In this document: one piece after another, positions 33,334-41,687 of the stretch
Numbering within the stretch: the first letter of the stretch is position 1
Layout of the letters: every line of letters begins with the position of its first letter
Origin: Diplocloster agilis
Lineage (GTDB): Bacteria; Bacillota; Clostridia; Lachnospirales; Lachnospiraceae
Reading direction: 5' to 3'
DNA length: 64,000 nt
NCBI RefSeq assembly: GCF_019042275.1
Contig: NZ_JAHQCW010000002.1
Location: 175,471 to 239,470, forward strand
Position numbers and translations under genes: made by a program
Notes under the pieces: generated by a model
The model's database searches: none
Told to the model about the DNA's origin: nothing
What the model saw: only the letters and a program-made list of their open reading frames with translations

Positions 33334-35530
33334 AGTGGAAAACAACGTATTTTATTTAGAGACCGCCCATACGCTTTATCAGATGAAAGCAGACAACTTC
33401 GGAGTTCTCCAGCATTTATGGTACGGTCCAAAAACAGACTGTTGTATGGATTATCTGTTGGATTACCCGGACGTTGGCTTTTCGGGAAATATCTATGAAG
33501 CCGGGGATCAAAGAGCCTACTCGCTGAATACTATGCCTTTAGAATACGCGGCAGGCGGCGTGGGGGATTTCCGTGTGCCCGCGGTCTGCGTTACCCATGA
33601 GGATGGGAGCCGCGCCTTGGATCTTAGATTCCGGGAGTATCATATTAAAAATGAAAAATATAACATCCCCGGACTGCCCGCAGTGTATGCCGATGCTTCC
33701 GAGGCCGAAACCCTGGAAATCCTATTAAAAGATACGGCATCCCAGGTCGAAGTAATCTTAAAGTATGGGGTGCTTTCAGAAACCGATGTGATTACCAGAA
33801 GTGTGGTGATCCGAAATCAGGGTGATACGCCGATTTTAATCAACCGGGTACACAGCTTATGCCTGGATATCCCGTACGGAGATTGGGAATGGGTGCATTT
33901 TCACGGAAGGCATACGATGGAGCGGCAGGCGGAAAGGGCCCCTTTGATCCATGGCATTCAGGAAAGCAGCAGCACCAGGGGAACGTCCAGTCACCAGCAG
34001 AACCCGGCGGTGCTTCTGTGTGAAAAGGGATGTACGGAAACCTCCGGCTTTTGTATCGGCGCCGCGCTTATGTATAGCGGAGGTTTCCAAACCCAGATAG
34101 AAAGGGACCAGTTAGACCAGGTTCGCGTGGTAATGGGCGTGAATCCGGATACCTTTGCATGGACGTTATCCGCAGGCAGGTGCTTCTATGCGCCGGAGGT
34201 GATTTTATCCTGCTCGGATCATGGTATGGGGGAACTCTCCCATCACTTCCATAATCTCATCCGCAATCATGTGTGCAGGGGAAAATACAAATTGTCGAAA
34301 AGGCCCGTCTTAATCAACAATTGGGAGGCTACCTACTTTGATTTTGATGAGGAAAAAATAGAAAGCATCGCAAAGCAGGCCTCCGAATTGGGAATTGACA
34401 TGATGGTTTTGGACGATGGATGGTTTGGAAAACGGGATTCCGATACGTCGGGTCTTGGCGATTGGTTCGTCAATGAAACAAAGCTGCAGGGAGGCCTTAA
34501 CAGGCTTGTAGAACGGATTAACCGTATGGGCATGAAATTCGGCTTATGGTTTGAGCCTGAAATGATCTCGGAGGACAGTGAGTTATACCGTAAACATGCC
34601 GGCTGGGCTATTCGCATTCCGGGCAGAAACCCTACGCGGAGCAGATCCCAGCTTGTCCTGGATATGTCCAATCCGGAAGTTGTGGAGTATCTGTATCAGG
34701 CCATGAGTAAAGTCTTAAGCGAAAACCATGTCGAGTATGTCAAATGGGATATGAACCGGAGTATATGCGACTGGTACACCCCGACACTTCCGAACAGCCG
34801 GCAGGCAGAACTGCCCCACCGCTACATTCTGGGACTATACAGCCTTCTGGAAAGGCTGACCCATGATTTCCCGGATGTGCTGTTTGAAGGATGCAGCGGA
34901 GGCGGCGGAAGATTTGACGCCGGAATGCTGTATTATTGTCCTCAAATATGGTGCAGCGATGATACGGATGCCCATGAGCGCTCATTTATCCAATATGGAA
35001 CCAGTTTTTTTTATCCTATTTCAGCTGTGGGCTCCCATGTATCCGCCGTACCGAATCATCAGACCGGCCGGACCACCTCTATGCGTACAAGGGGAACCGT
35101 AGCGATGGCAGGCAGCTTTGGTTATGAGCTGGACTTAAATACATTAGACCGGCAAGAGAAAGAAGAGGTTGCCGGACAGGTCACCCGCTACAAAGAGTAT
35201 CAGTCTCTCATATATAATGGCTTATATTACCGTTTGAGCAACCCTTATGAAGAAAACCTGTCCGTCTGGTCCTTTGTCTCTAAAGATCAGGCAGAGGTTC
35301 TGGTCCAGGGTATTGTTTTCAGAGCCTCATCCAATTCCCTGCGCCCAAGAATCCGTCTTGCAGGTTTGGCGGCGGACGATAGTTACATGGTCCCGGGAGA
35401 AGAACGCGTATATACCGGGCGCGCGCTGATGTCCGGTGGAATTCTGCTTCCCGATATAAAGGGGGACGACGTGTCCATAGAATTCACCTTAAAAAAGGCC
35501 GGATATTCCGAGGGCAGTCCGAAATTTTGA
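33323..35530 (+). CDS. Alpha-galactosidase (GH36)
   Basis: The 735-residue enzyme hydrolyses terminal alpha-1,6-galactose from raffinose-family sugars, leaving sucrose for the upstream phosphorylase. It has the N-terminal beta-supersandwich, the (beta/alpha)8 core starting at RPVLINNWEATYFDFDEEKI, the nucleophile in YVKWDMNRS (Asp about 476) and the acid/base in WCSDDTDAHER (about 546), then a C-terminal beta domain. Length matches bacterial GH36 subgroup I (about 730). No signal peptide, so it is cytoplasmic. It is the final gene of the operon, and a giant hairpin begins 14 bases after its stop. Confidence 0.95.
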   Translation: MAIRVENNVFYLETAHTLYQMKADNFGVLQHLWYGPKTDCCMDYLLDYPDVGFSGNIYEAGDQRAYSLNTMPLEYAAGGVGDFRVPAVCVTHEDGSRALDLRFREYHIKNEKYNIPGLPAVYADASEAETLEILLKDTASQVEVILKYGVLSETDVITRSVVIRNQGDTPILINRVHSLCLDIPYGDWEWVHFHGRHTMERQAERAPLIHGIQESSSTRGTSSHQQNPAVLLCEKGCTETSGFCIGAALMYSGGFQTQIERDQLDQVRVVMGVNPDTFAWTLSAGRCFYAPEVILSCSDHGMGELSHHFHNLIRNHVCRGKYKLSKRPVLINNWEATYFDFDEEKIESIAKQASELGIDMMVLDDGWFGKRDSDTSGLGDWFVNETKLQGGLNRLVERINRMGMKFGLWFEPEMISEDSELYRKHAGWAIRIPGRNPTRSRSQLVLDMSNPEVVEYLYQAMSKVLSENHVEYVKWDMNRSICDWYTPTLPNSRQAELPHRYILGLYSLLERLTHDFPDVLFEGCSGGGGRFDAGMLYYCPQIWCSDDTDAHERSFIQYGTSFFYPISAVGSHVSAVPNHQTGRTTSMRTRGTVAMAGSFGYELDLNTLDRQEKEEVAGQVTRYKEYQSLIYNGLYYRLSNPYEENLSVWSFVSKDQAEVLVQGIVFRASSNSLRPRIRLAGLAADDSYMVPGEERVYTGRALMSGGILLPDIKGDDVSIEFTLKKAGYSEGSPKF

Positions 35531-35543
35531 ACAGTAACATCAT

Positions 35544-35881
35544 AAAAGGAACTGCCTCACTCGCTTAGCGTTCTTCCTGGAGGCTTCGTATGCTAGCTGC
35601 TTAGGGCTTGGAACCGCGGGCGGTATATGGGGATGCTCCGGGCGGCCGGGTTCTTTTGTATCTTCCTGGGAGCGCGGAGGGCTAACGCTGGAATACGCTA
35701 AGTGAAATCGAAAAGCCGGATTCACTAAGCGTATTCTCAGCCGCCCTATGCGCTCCCAGGAAGATACAAAAGAACCCGGCCGCCCGGAGCATCCTCGTAT
35801 ACCGCCCGCGGTTCCAAGCCCTAAGCAGCTAGCATACGAAGCTTCCAGGAAGAACGCTAAGCGAGTGAGGCAGTTCCTTTT
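35544..35881. repeat. Giant inverted repeat filling a convergent gap (mosaic family copy 2)
   Basis: The gap between the alpha-galactosidase stop (35530) and the stop of the next, opposite gene (35890) is almost entirely one hairpin. The outer ends are AAAAGGAACTGCC and GGCAGTTCCTTTT; long blocks such as GCGGTTCCAAGCCCTAAGCAG and GATACAAAAGAACCCGG recur in both arms. The centre closes with a perfect 16-bp stem, GAATACGCTAAGTGAA against TTCACTAAGCGTATTC, around a loop of about 13 bases. Stem length is about 160 bp. A CCTTTTA tract follows on each strand, so it may end both transcripts. Confidence 0.95.
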
Positions 35882-35889
35882 ACTCCTTC

Positions 35890-36633
35890 TTATTCCCCTG
35901 CCGCCCAGGTCAAAACCCTTCTCCACAGCTCTTTGTTCAATTCGCTTTCACAAAAGGCCGCCGGCATCCAGTGGGGAGCGCAGTCGCTGGCCCAGGCAAA
36001 GGTCCGTCCTTTTCCGTAGGTTCCAAGCGTCAGGATCGGATCTCCCTCAAACTGCGCCAGTACCCGGGCTCCATCCTTTGCGGTCAGCTTATTATATCCC
36101 AGCAGATACGGCCACGGGGAAGGCAGCCCTTCGGTCAGCGGGTCCTGGCAGGCCGTCACGGTAATTCCCTCAGGGTGTTCTCTGCGGTCGTCGGTCTGCA
36201 TCATGGTTACAGGCAGAATCTCTTCGATAACCGTATCGTGATACCGGCCCTTCCCTTCGATCCCCATGAAGGTCATATAACCGCCGATCATTCCGAACGC
36301 ACCGCCTTGCTCCACGTAGTCCGCGATCGCCTTTAGCTTATCCGGCGTGGGGATACTGCGCTGGAAGGTGTCCGGATGCAGGAGAAAAGAATTGGCCCCC
36401 ACATCACTGACCAGCACGGCATCGTATCCTTTCAGTTTTTCCGCAGAATCCGGAAACTCTGTGGCCACCAGGTGGGCCGGAATATGGGGGATATCCGCAT
36501 ATTCTTCCATATACGCGCGTACCCGGCCGATCTCCGTCTCATATCCCCCTATGGTAAACTGATCGAAACCTTTTGTTTCCGTCGTGGTAAAAAACCAGGA
36601 TTCGCCTGCAAATAAAACGTTATATTTTCTCAT
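35890..36633 (-). CDS. Class I glutamine amidotransferase-like protein (PF07090-like)
   Basis: The 247-residue protein starts with KYNVLFAGESWFFTTTETKGFDQF and contains YDAVLVSDVGANSFLLHPDTF, YVEQGGAFGMIGGYMTFMGIEGKGRY and TLGTYGKGRTFAWASDCAPHW, matching the putative cytoplasmic glutamine-amidotransferase-like family (GATase1_like). No catalytic Cys in a G-x-C-x-G nucleophile elbow is visible; the expected position reads GMIGGYMT, so amidotransferase activity is doubtful. The start at 36633 follows AGGAGAAGGGT. It ends the minus-strand catabolic cluster and has its own promoter (36743-36771). Its job is unknown. Confidence 0.78.
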   Translation of the reverse strand: MRKYNVLFAGESWFFTTTETKGFDQFTIGGYETEIGRVRAYMEEYADIPHIPAHLVATEFPDSAEKLKGYDAVLVSDVGANSFLLHPDTFQRSIPTPDKLKAIADYVEQGGAFGMIGGYMTFMGIEGKGRYHDTVIEEILPVTMMQTDDRREHPEGITVTACQDPLTEGLPSPWPYLLGYNKLTAKDGARVLAQFEGDPILTLGTYGKGRTFAWASDCAPHWMPAAFCESELNKELWRRVLTWAAGE

Positions 36634-36742
36634 ACCCTTCTCCTGTACTCTTATAACTATTCTTTTTGATTTCTGCTTCCTCTCGTTTACGGTTCCCTCT
36701 TCTACATCGTTCTGACGGTTCATGTCATAAATTCATATGCAT

Positions 36743-36771
36743 TATGTAAACTGCTAATATTTTTATGTAAA
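36743..36771 (-). promoter_or_regulatory. Promoter of the amidotransferase-like gene
   Basis: On the minus strand TTTACA (36771-36766), 17 bases and TACATA (36748-36743) lie 110 bases before the start at 36633. The two elements sit within direct repeats of TTTACATAA. Confidence 0.5.
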
Positions 36772-36798
36772 TCACTAACCGCAGTTGACCATAATGGC

Positions 36799-38073
36799 TC
36801 AAGCCGTCCAGTTCATGATCATTTTCGCATAGGACTCAATCGCCTTGAAAAATTGGTCTTTCGTCAGGTATTCATTTACCACATGGGCATTCTGGCAGGT
36901 GCCGGGGCCATATACCACGGTAGGCACTTTTGCTATATTGGTAAAATGTCTGGCGTCACAGCCGGCCGACATTCCCGCGATCACTCTTCTGCCGGTCACA
37001 TCCAGGGCCACATCTGCCAGCGTCTGTACTAAGGGGTCATTGGCGTCTGTCTCGAAAGGGGCACAGTCCTGGAACCAGTGAAAGCGGATCGGATGATCCT
37101 TAAGCCACTCGTCGCCGTTTGCCATGGCATTTACATAATCTTCCACTTCCTTCACCACCTCATCCTTGTCTACCGGGAACCGGTTGCCCAGTTTATCAAG
37201 CTCCGACGGATAGTATTCGATTTCGAATTTCATCAGGCAGCTTTCCGCCACAGTAGAGGCCGCTACCCCGCCCTGAATATAACCAAAGTTGATCGTGGGA
37301 GGATCCAGCAGGGGGTGGCGTTTGGTGGTCAGCCATTTTAATTCCAGTTCCCGCATGCAGTTCATGACTTTGACCATCTTGTCGATCGCGCTTTGCCCAA
37401 ATCCACGGAGGCTGGCATGGATCGGAAGGCCGTCGATCTCCACCTCGCCGAGCCAGGCGCCCCGGTTCACCGGGAATACTTCCAGATTCGTTCCTTCCGC
37501 GATAATCACGCCGTCGGCCCGGTATCCCATATCCACACAGGAGAGGGACCCATTTCCACCGCCCTCCTCATCTACCACGCTCTGGATCATAATATCTCCC
37601 CGCGGTTTAAACCCTGTGGAAAGCACCAGTTCCAGGGCCAGTATCGCGGCGGAAAGGCCGCCTTTCATATCGTCCGTACCCAGTCCGTACAATTTGCCGT
37701 CTTCCTCCGTCATCTCCCACGGATTGTATTTCCAGCGTTTCAGCTCTCCGGAAGGCATCGTATCGATATGGCCGTTTAAGATCAGGGATCTGCCGCCGCC
37801 GGTTCCCTTGTAAGTCCCGACTACGTTGGGCCGGTTTTTGTACTGATGTCCGTGGTTATAACCGGGATATTTGCTCATGCGCTCATTGTCCGGCTCGAAC
37901 ATATCCACTTCGCAGCCCATATTCTTCAGATATTCCGCCAGGAACTCCTGCGCCTTCGCTTCCTGCCCGTCTTCCCCGTGGCGGATGACCGAAGTATCCA
38001 TCCCGATGAGTTTTCTTAAGAACTCCAGATATTCTTCCTGCTTTTCCTGTATGCTTTTTTTGATCTCGTCCAT
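36799..38073 (-). CDS. M20-family metallohydrolase (ArgE/DapE/CPG2-like)
   Basis: The 424-residue enzyme carries the five metal-site motifs of M20: LNGHIDTMPSG (His and Asp), GLGTDDMKGG (bridging Asp), VVDEEGGGNGS (catalytic Glu pair), a glutamate/Asp in IIAEGTN and the final His region CDARHF or CQNAHVVNEY. The inserted lid domain (about 210-330) is normal. Family members remove acyl or aminoacyl groups from amino acids or dipeptides. It starts 12 bases after the ABC permease, so its substrate is probably what the transporter brings in. Confidence 0.92.
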   Translation of the reverse strand: MDEIKKSIQEKQEEYLEFLRKLIGMDTSVIRHGEDGQEAKAQEFLAEYLKNMGCEVDMFEPDNERMSKYPGYNHGHQYKNRPNVVGTYKGTGGGRSLILNGHIDTMPSGELKRWKYNPWEMTEEDGKLYGLGTDDMKGGLSAAILALELVLSTGFKPRGDIMIQSVVDEEGGGNGSLSCVDMGYRADGVIIAEGTNLEVFPVNRGAWLGEVEIDGLPIHASLRGFGQSAIDKMVKVMNCMRELELKWLTTKRHPLLDPPTINFGYIQGGVAASTVAESCLMKFEIEYYPSELDKLGNRFPVDKDEVVKEVEDYVNAMANGDEWLKDHPIRFHWFQDCAPFETDANDPLVQTLADVALDVTGRRVIAGMSAGCDARHFTNIAKVPTVVYGPGTCQNAHVVNEYLTKDQFFKAIESYAKMIMNWTA

Positions 38074-38085
38074 ATTTTCCTCCAG

Positions 38086-39030
38086 TTAATCGCTCTTCAG
38101 TCTGTCCAGTCCGACTGCCACGATGATGATTGTCCCCTGCATGATCAGCTGCCAGTTGGTGGAAATATTCAGCAGGTTCATGCCGTTTGCGATAATTCCC
38201 ATAATCAGGGCTCCCAGGAAGGTTCCCCAGAGACGTCCTTTTCCTCCGGAAGTACTGGTGCCGCCTATTACACATGCGGCAATGGCATCCAGCTCCAGTC
38301 CGTTTCCTGCCCCCGGCTGTCCTGAGAACACGCGGGAGGCCAGGACAACCCCCGCGATTCCGGCGGTCAGCCCGCTGATGGTATGTATGAGCACTTTATT
38401 TCTGGATACCGGTATCCCCGATAATCTGGCCGCTTCAATGTTTCCGCCGATGGCATAGATGCTGCGGCCGAATTTCGTGTATTTCAGCACGATGTAGCCG
38501 ATCACATAACAGACCACCATGATGATGACCGGAATCGGAATCGGTCCCAAATAGCCCCGCCCCAGAACCTTAAAAGCGGCGGGCAGACCGGTGATCGGAT
38601 AAGAATTCGTGATGACCAGCACAACTCCTCTGGCGATGTTCAGCATACCCATCGTCACAATAAAGGATGGGATCTTCGCGAACGTGTGTATGGCTCCATT
38701 TAAAAATCCGCAGAACACGCTGGACAGCAGCGCCAGCAAGATGCAGATTCCCATATTCCACCCGGATTTCAGGGTCAGCGCTACGATAATACCGGATAAT
38801 GCCGCCAGGGAGCCCACACTTAAGTCGATCTCTGCGGATATCAGGACATAGGACATCCCGATGCCCAGAATGGCCACGATCGTCACCTGCCGCATGATGT
38901 TCAGCAGATTTTCCGCTGACAGGAACACCGGTTTGATGATTGCCAGTATCACGATCAGCACAAGTAAAATCAAGACGATGGCCAGATCATTCCAGTTAAT
39001 CCTTTTCTTCGTTTCTACTTTTTCATTCAT
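38086..39030 (-). CDS. CUT2 ABC transporter permease (RbsC-like)
   Basis: This 314-residue protein is a ribose-type permease with about eight to ten spans and the conserved GIGMSYVLISAEIDLSVGSLAALSG and ACVIGGTSTSGGKGRLWGTFLGALIMG signatures. I placed the start at 39030 (MNEKVETKKR) after a GGGGGGAACC site; it overlaps the ATPase stop by eight bases. CUT2 systems move monosaccharides and derivatives, nucleosides or autoinducer-2; the cargo here is unknown. Confidence 0.92.
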   Translation of the reverse strand: MNEKVETKKRINWNDLAIVLILLVLIVILAIIKPVFLSAENLLNIMRQVTIVAILGIGMSYVLISAEIDLSVGSLAALSGIIVALTLKSGWNMGICILLALLSSVFCGFLNGAIHTFAKIPSFIVTMGMLNIARGVVLVITNSYPITGLPAAFKVLGRGYLGPIPIPVIIMVVCYVIGYIVLKYTKFGRSIYAIGGNIEAARLSGIPVSRNKVLIHTISGLTAGIAGVVLASRVFSGQPGAGNGLELDAIAACVIGGTSTSGGKGRLWGTFLGALIMGIIANGMNLLNISTNWQLIMQGTIIIVAVGLDRLKSD

Positions 39031-40522
39031 TCTGGTTCCCCCCGGTTGCATAATGCATTATCTTTTCCTGTGTTAACTCTTCTTTCATCAGTACGCCCGC
39101 AATCTTTCCCTCAAACATGACATTCACTCTGTCACAAAGTCCGATAATTTCCTGCATTTCGGACGAGATCAGGATAATTGACTTCCCCTGAGCGGCCAGA
39201 TCCGTGATCATATTGTAAATCTCCATCTTCGCGTTGACGTCGATTCCACGGGTAGGTTCATCCAGGATGATGATCTCCGGCCCGCAGTTCAGCCATTTGG
39301 CCAATACCACCTTCTGCTGGTTTCCGCCGCTTAGATACTTTGCCGTCTGGGTCTCCGACGGCGTCTTGATCATCAGATCCTTAATATACCGCCGGCACAG
39401 CTCTTTCGCCCGTTTGGCGGAGAAGAAACCTTTGACCATGGCGTTCTCGGGTTTTGCCATCACCACATTGTCCATCACGGACAGCTCGGTGACCAGGCCT
39501 TCCCCCTTCCGGTCTTCGGGCAGGAAGCCAAGTCCATGGTGGATCGCATCCTTCGGGGAATGGATTGAGGCCTTCTTCCCGTTGATGAGAACCGTCCCCT
39601 TTGCCTTCTTATCCGACCCGAACACCGCTTTTAAGGTCTCGCTTCTTCCGGCTCCCACCAGTCCTGCGAAGCCCAACACTTCCCCTTTTCGCAGGTCAAA
39701 GGTGATTCCCCGGACTTCCTTGTCATTATGCAGGTCCTGTACCTGCATAATGACATCGCCGATTTTATTTTTCTTTTCCGGAAACACCTGGGACATCGGC
39801 CTTCCAACCATGTATTCGATAATCTTATCCAGGTTCACATCCCGGATACTGCCGCTGCTGATAAAAGTCCCATCCCGCATAACCGTATAGGAATCGCAGA
39901 TTTCAAATACTTCATCCATCCGGTGGCTGATATAGATCATCGTGATTCCCTGCTCCTTCAGATTCCCGATCACCTGGAACAGCTTTTTGGTCTCCCCTTC
40001 CGTCAGGGCGGAGGTAGGTTCGTCCATGATCACGATTCTGGCGTTCAGCGAGATAGCCTTGGCAATTTCTATCATCTGCCTTTGGGCTACACTTAACGTT
40101 GAGATCAATACTTTGGGCGAAATATTCATGTCGATCCTTTTCAAAACCTCAACGGCGTCCTTATTCATTTTCTTCCAATCCAGGAATCCCGCCTTTTTCG
40201 GCTGCCGTTCCAGAAATATATTTTCCGCCACCGACATCTCCGGTATCAGGTTCAGCTCCTGGTATATGATGGATATTCCGAGCTTCTCCGAATCTTTTGT
40301 ATGACGGATGTTCACTTCCCGGCCGTCGATCAGTATTTTGCCCGTGTCCTTGCTGTATGCCCCTGAGAGAATCTTCATCAGGGTTGATTTTCCCGCGCCG
40401 TTTTCACCCAGCAGTGCATGGACCTCGCCTTTTTTTACGCCAAAGCTGATATCTTTTAACGCCTGTACGCCTACAAAAGATTTGCTGATGCCCTGAAACT
40501 CCAATATGTATCCGCTGTCCAT
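39023..40522 (-). CDS. CUT2 ABC transporter ATPase with two nucleotide-binding domains (RbsA-like)
   Basis: The 499-residue protein contains two ABC cassettes. The first has Walker A GENGAGKST, signature LSVAQRQMIEIAKAI and Walker B IVIMDEPTSALTE; the second has a degenerate Walker A (GLVGAGRSE), signature LSGGNQQKVVLAKWL and Walker B IIILDEPTRGIDV. This is the RbsA/MglA arrangement. It follows the binding-protein gene after 111 bases that hold a hairpin. Confidence 0.95.
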   Translation of the reverse strand: MDSGYILEFQGISKSFVGVQALKDISFGVKKGEVHALLGENGAGKSTLMKILSGAYSKDTGKILIDGREVNIRHTKDSEKLGISIIYQELNLIPEMSVAENIFLERQPKKAGFLDWKKMNKDAVEVLKRIDMNISPKVLISTLSVAQRQMIEIAKAISLNARIVIMDEPTSALTEGETKKLFQVIGNLKEQGITMIYISHRMDEVFEICDSYTVMRDGTFISSGSIRDVNLDKIIEYMVGRPMSQVFPEKKNKIGDVIMQVQDLHNDKEVRGITFDLRKGEVLGFAGLVGAGRSETLKAVFGSDKKAKGTVLINGKKASIHSPKDAIHHGLGFLPEDRKGEGLVTELSVMDNVVMAKPENAMVKGFFSAKRAKELCRRYIKDLMIKTPSETQTAKYLSGGNQQKVVLAKWLNCGPEIIILDEPTRGIDVNAKMEIYNMITDLAAQGKSIILISSEMQEIIGLCDRVNVMFEGKIAGVLMKEELTQEKIMHYATGGNQNE

Positions 40523-40586
40523 AAGCCTTCGTCCCTCTTTTTTATAATTCCTGTTTTTCGCTGCGCTCGTTTCTTTTCCATCCGGT

Positions 40587-40613
40587 ATCCGGTCTTCGTT
40601 TTGCGGACCGGAT
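40587..40613 (-). terminator. Hairpin between binding-protein and ATPase genes
   Basis: ATCCGGTC (40587-40594) and GACCGGAT (40606-40613) form an 8-bp perfect stem without a T-run. Such hairpins after binding-protein genes usually protect the upstream message or attenuate the downstream genes, giving excess binding protein. Confidence 0.5.
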
Positions 40614-40633
40614 TTCTCTGTATCCGATCTTTT

Positions 40634-41653
40634 TTACTTCAGGTCGGAGGCGTAGAAGATCTTATCCTTCGTATACACACCAACTTCTACCGTCGTATCC
40701 GCTTGGAGGGTTTCTCCGGCCAGGACTTTGTCGACACACTCTACCGCTGTCTCCGCCAGCTTGCTGGGGAACTGCATGATGCTGCCCTTGTAGCATCCGC
40801 CTTCCGCGATCACGTTCTGTTCTTCCGCCGATGCGTCGAAGCCGATCACCGCGATCTCATCTTCCCTGCCTGCCGCCTGGATCGCGTCATAAGATCCCAA
40901 TCCGCCGTCCGCGCTGTAGGAAAATACCAGATCCACTTTGTCATTGGCCGTCAATACGTCTTCCATCACGCTCATAAAAGATTCTCTCGAATCGGCGCCC
41001 TGTTCCGCCACAATATTCGCTTTCGGACATTCCTTCGACAGGATATCTTTGAACCCGTCGATCCGTTCTACCGCTGCGATGGACATCGGGTTGCTCAGGA
41101 ATACAATATTCGGGGTCTCATTTCCTTTGAGTACATTCTGGAGCGCCCATTTCGCCGCCAGCTGTCCGCCTAGGAAGTTATCGGAACCGATGTAGGTCTC
41201 GAATTTTCCGCCGCTTGGCCTATAATCCACCGTGATGACCGGAATCCCTTTTTCTTCACAGGTATCCAGCGCCGGAATGATTCCATTTCCGTCCACGCAG
41301 GTCAGGATAATGGCGTCCACACCCTGTGCACAGAAATTCTCAATGGCGTCGATCTGATTCTGCAGATCCATATTCGGATCGTTGAATACGATTTCATATT
41401 TATCCTTAGCCGCCTCTTCAATTCCCGCCTTAATATCCTGGAAGAACTCGTACTGGAGGGTCATCAGGCTGACGCCTAGTAACTTTTTCTCCCCATCCGT
41501 TTTTTCCGTATCCGCGGGGGCTTCCTTCTGTTCATCTGCCGCAGGCGCCGCCGATTCTTTTGGCTTTGAGGCCGCAGGCTCTTCTTTTTCCGAACATCCC
41601 ATCATGCCTAACACCATTGCTCCGCAAAGTAAAACTGCCAGTAACTTTTTCAT
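40634..41653 (-). CDS. CUT2 sugar-binding lipoprotein (RbsB-like)
   Basis: The 339-residue protein has a lipoprotein signal (KLLAVLLCGAMVLGMMGCSEKEE, Cys about 20), an Ala/Pro/Glu-rich linker (to about 57), then a type I periplasmic-binding fold: LGVSLMTLQYEFFQDIKAGIEEAAK, QNQIDAIENFCAQGVDAIILTCVDGNGI, IPVITVDYRPSGGKFETYIGSDNFLGGQLA and IAVIGFDASAEEQNVIAEG. It is the receptor of the CUT2 transporter encoded downstream. Its ligand cannot be read from sequence. Confidence 0.92.
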   Translation of the reverse strand: MKKLLAVLLCGAMVLGMMGCSEKEEPAASKPKESAAPAADEQKEAPADTEKTDGEKKLLGVSLMTLQYEFFQDIKAGIEEAAKDKYEIVFNDPNMDLQNQIDAIENFCAQGVDAIILTCVDGNGIIPALDTCEEKGIPVITVDYRPSGGKFETYIGSDNFLGGQLAAKWALQNVLKGNETPNIVFLSNPMSIAAVERIDGFKDILSKECPKANIVAEQGADSRESFMSVMEDVLTANDKVDLVFSYSADGGLGSYDAIQAAGREDEIAVIGFDASAEEQNVIAEGGCYKGSIMQFPSKLAETAVECVDKVLAGETLQADTTVEVGVYTKDKIFYASDLK

Positions 41654-41687
41654 AAAAATACCTCCTAATTATAAACTGATAAAGTTT

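Noticed and set aside
35544..35881. Insertion sequence or its remnant
   Set aside because: No transposase fragment is present, and the element has no unique interior: the two arms account for almost its full length.
35748..36164. A 138-codon plus-strand frame across the right arm of the repeat and the amidotransferase-like gene
   Set aside because: It lies opposite a gene with clear family similarity and has no ribosome site or recognisable domain.
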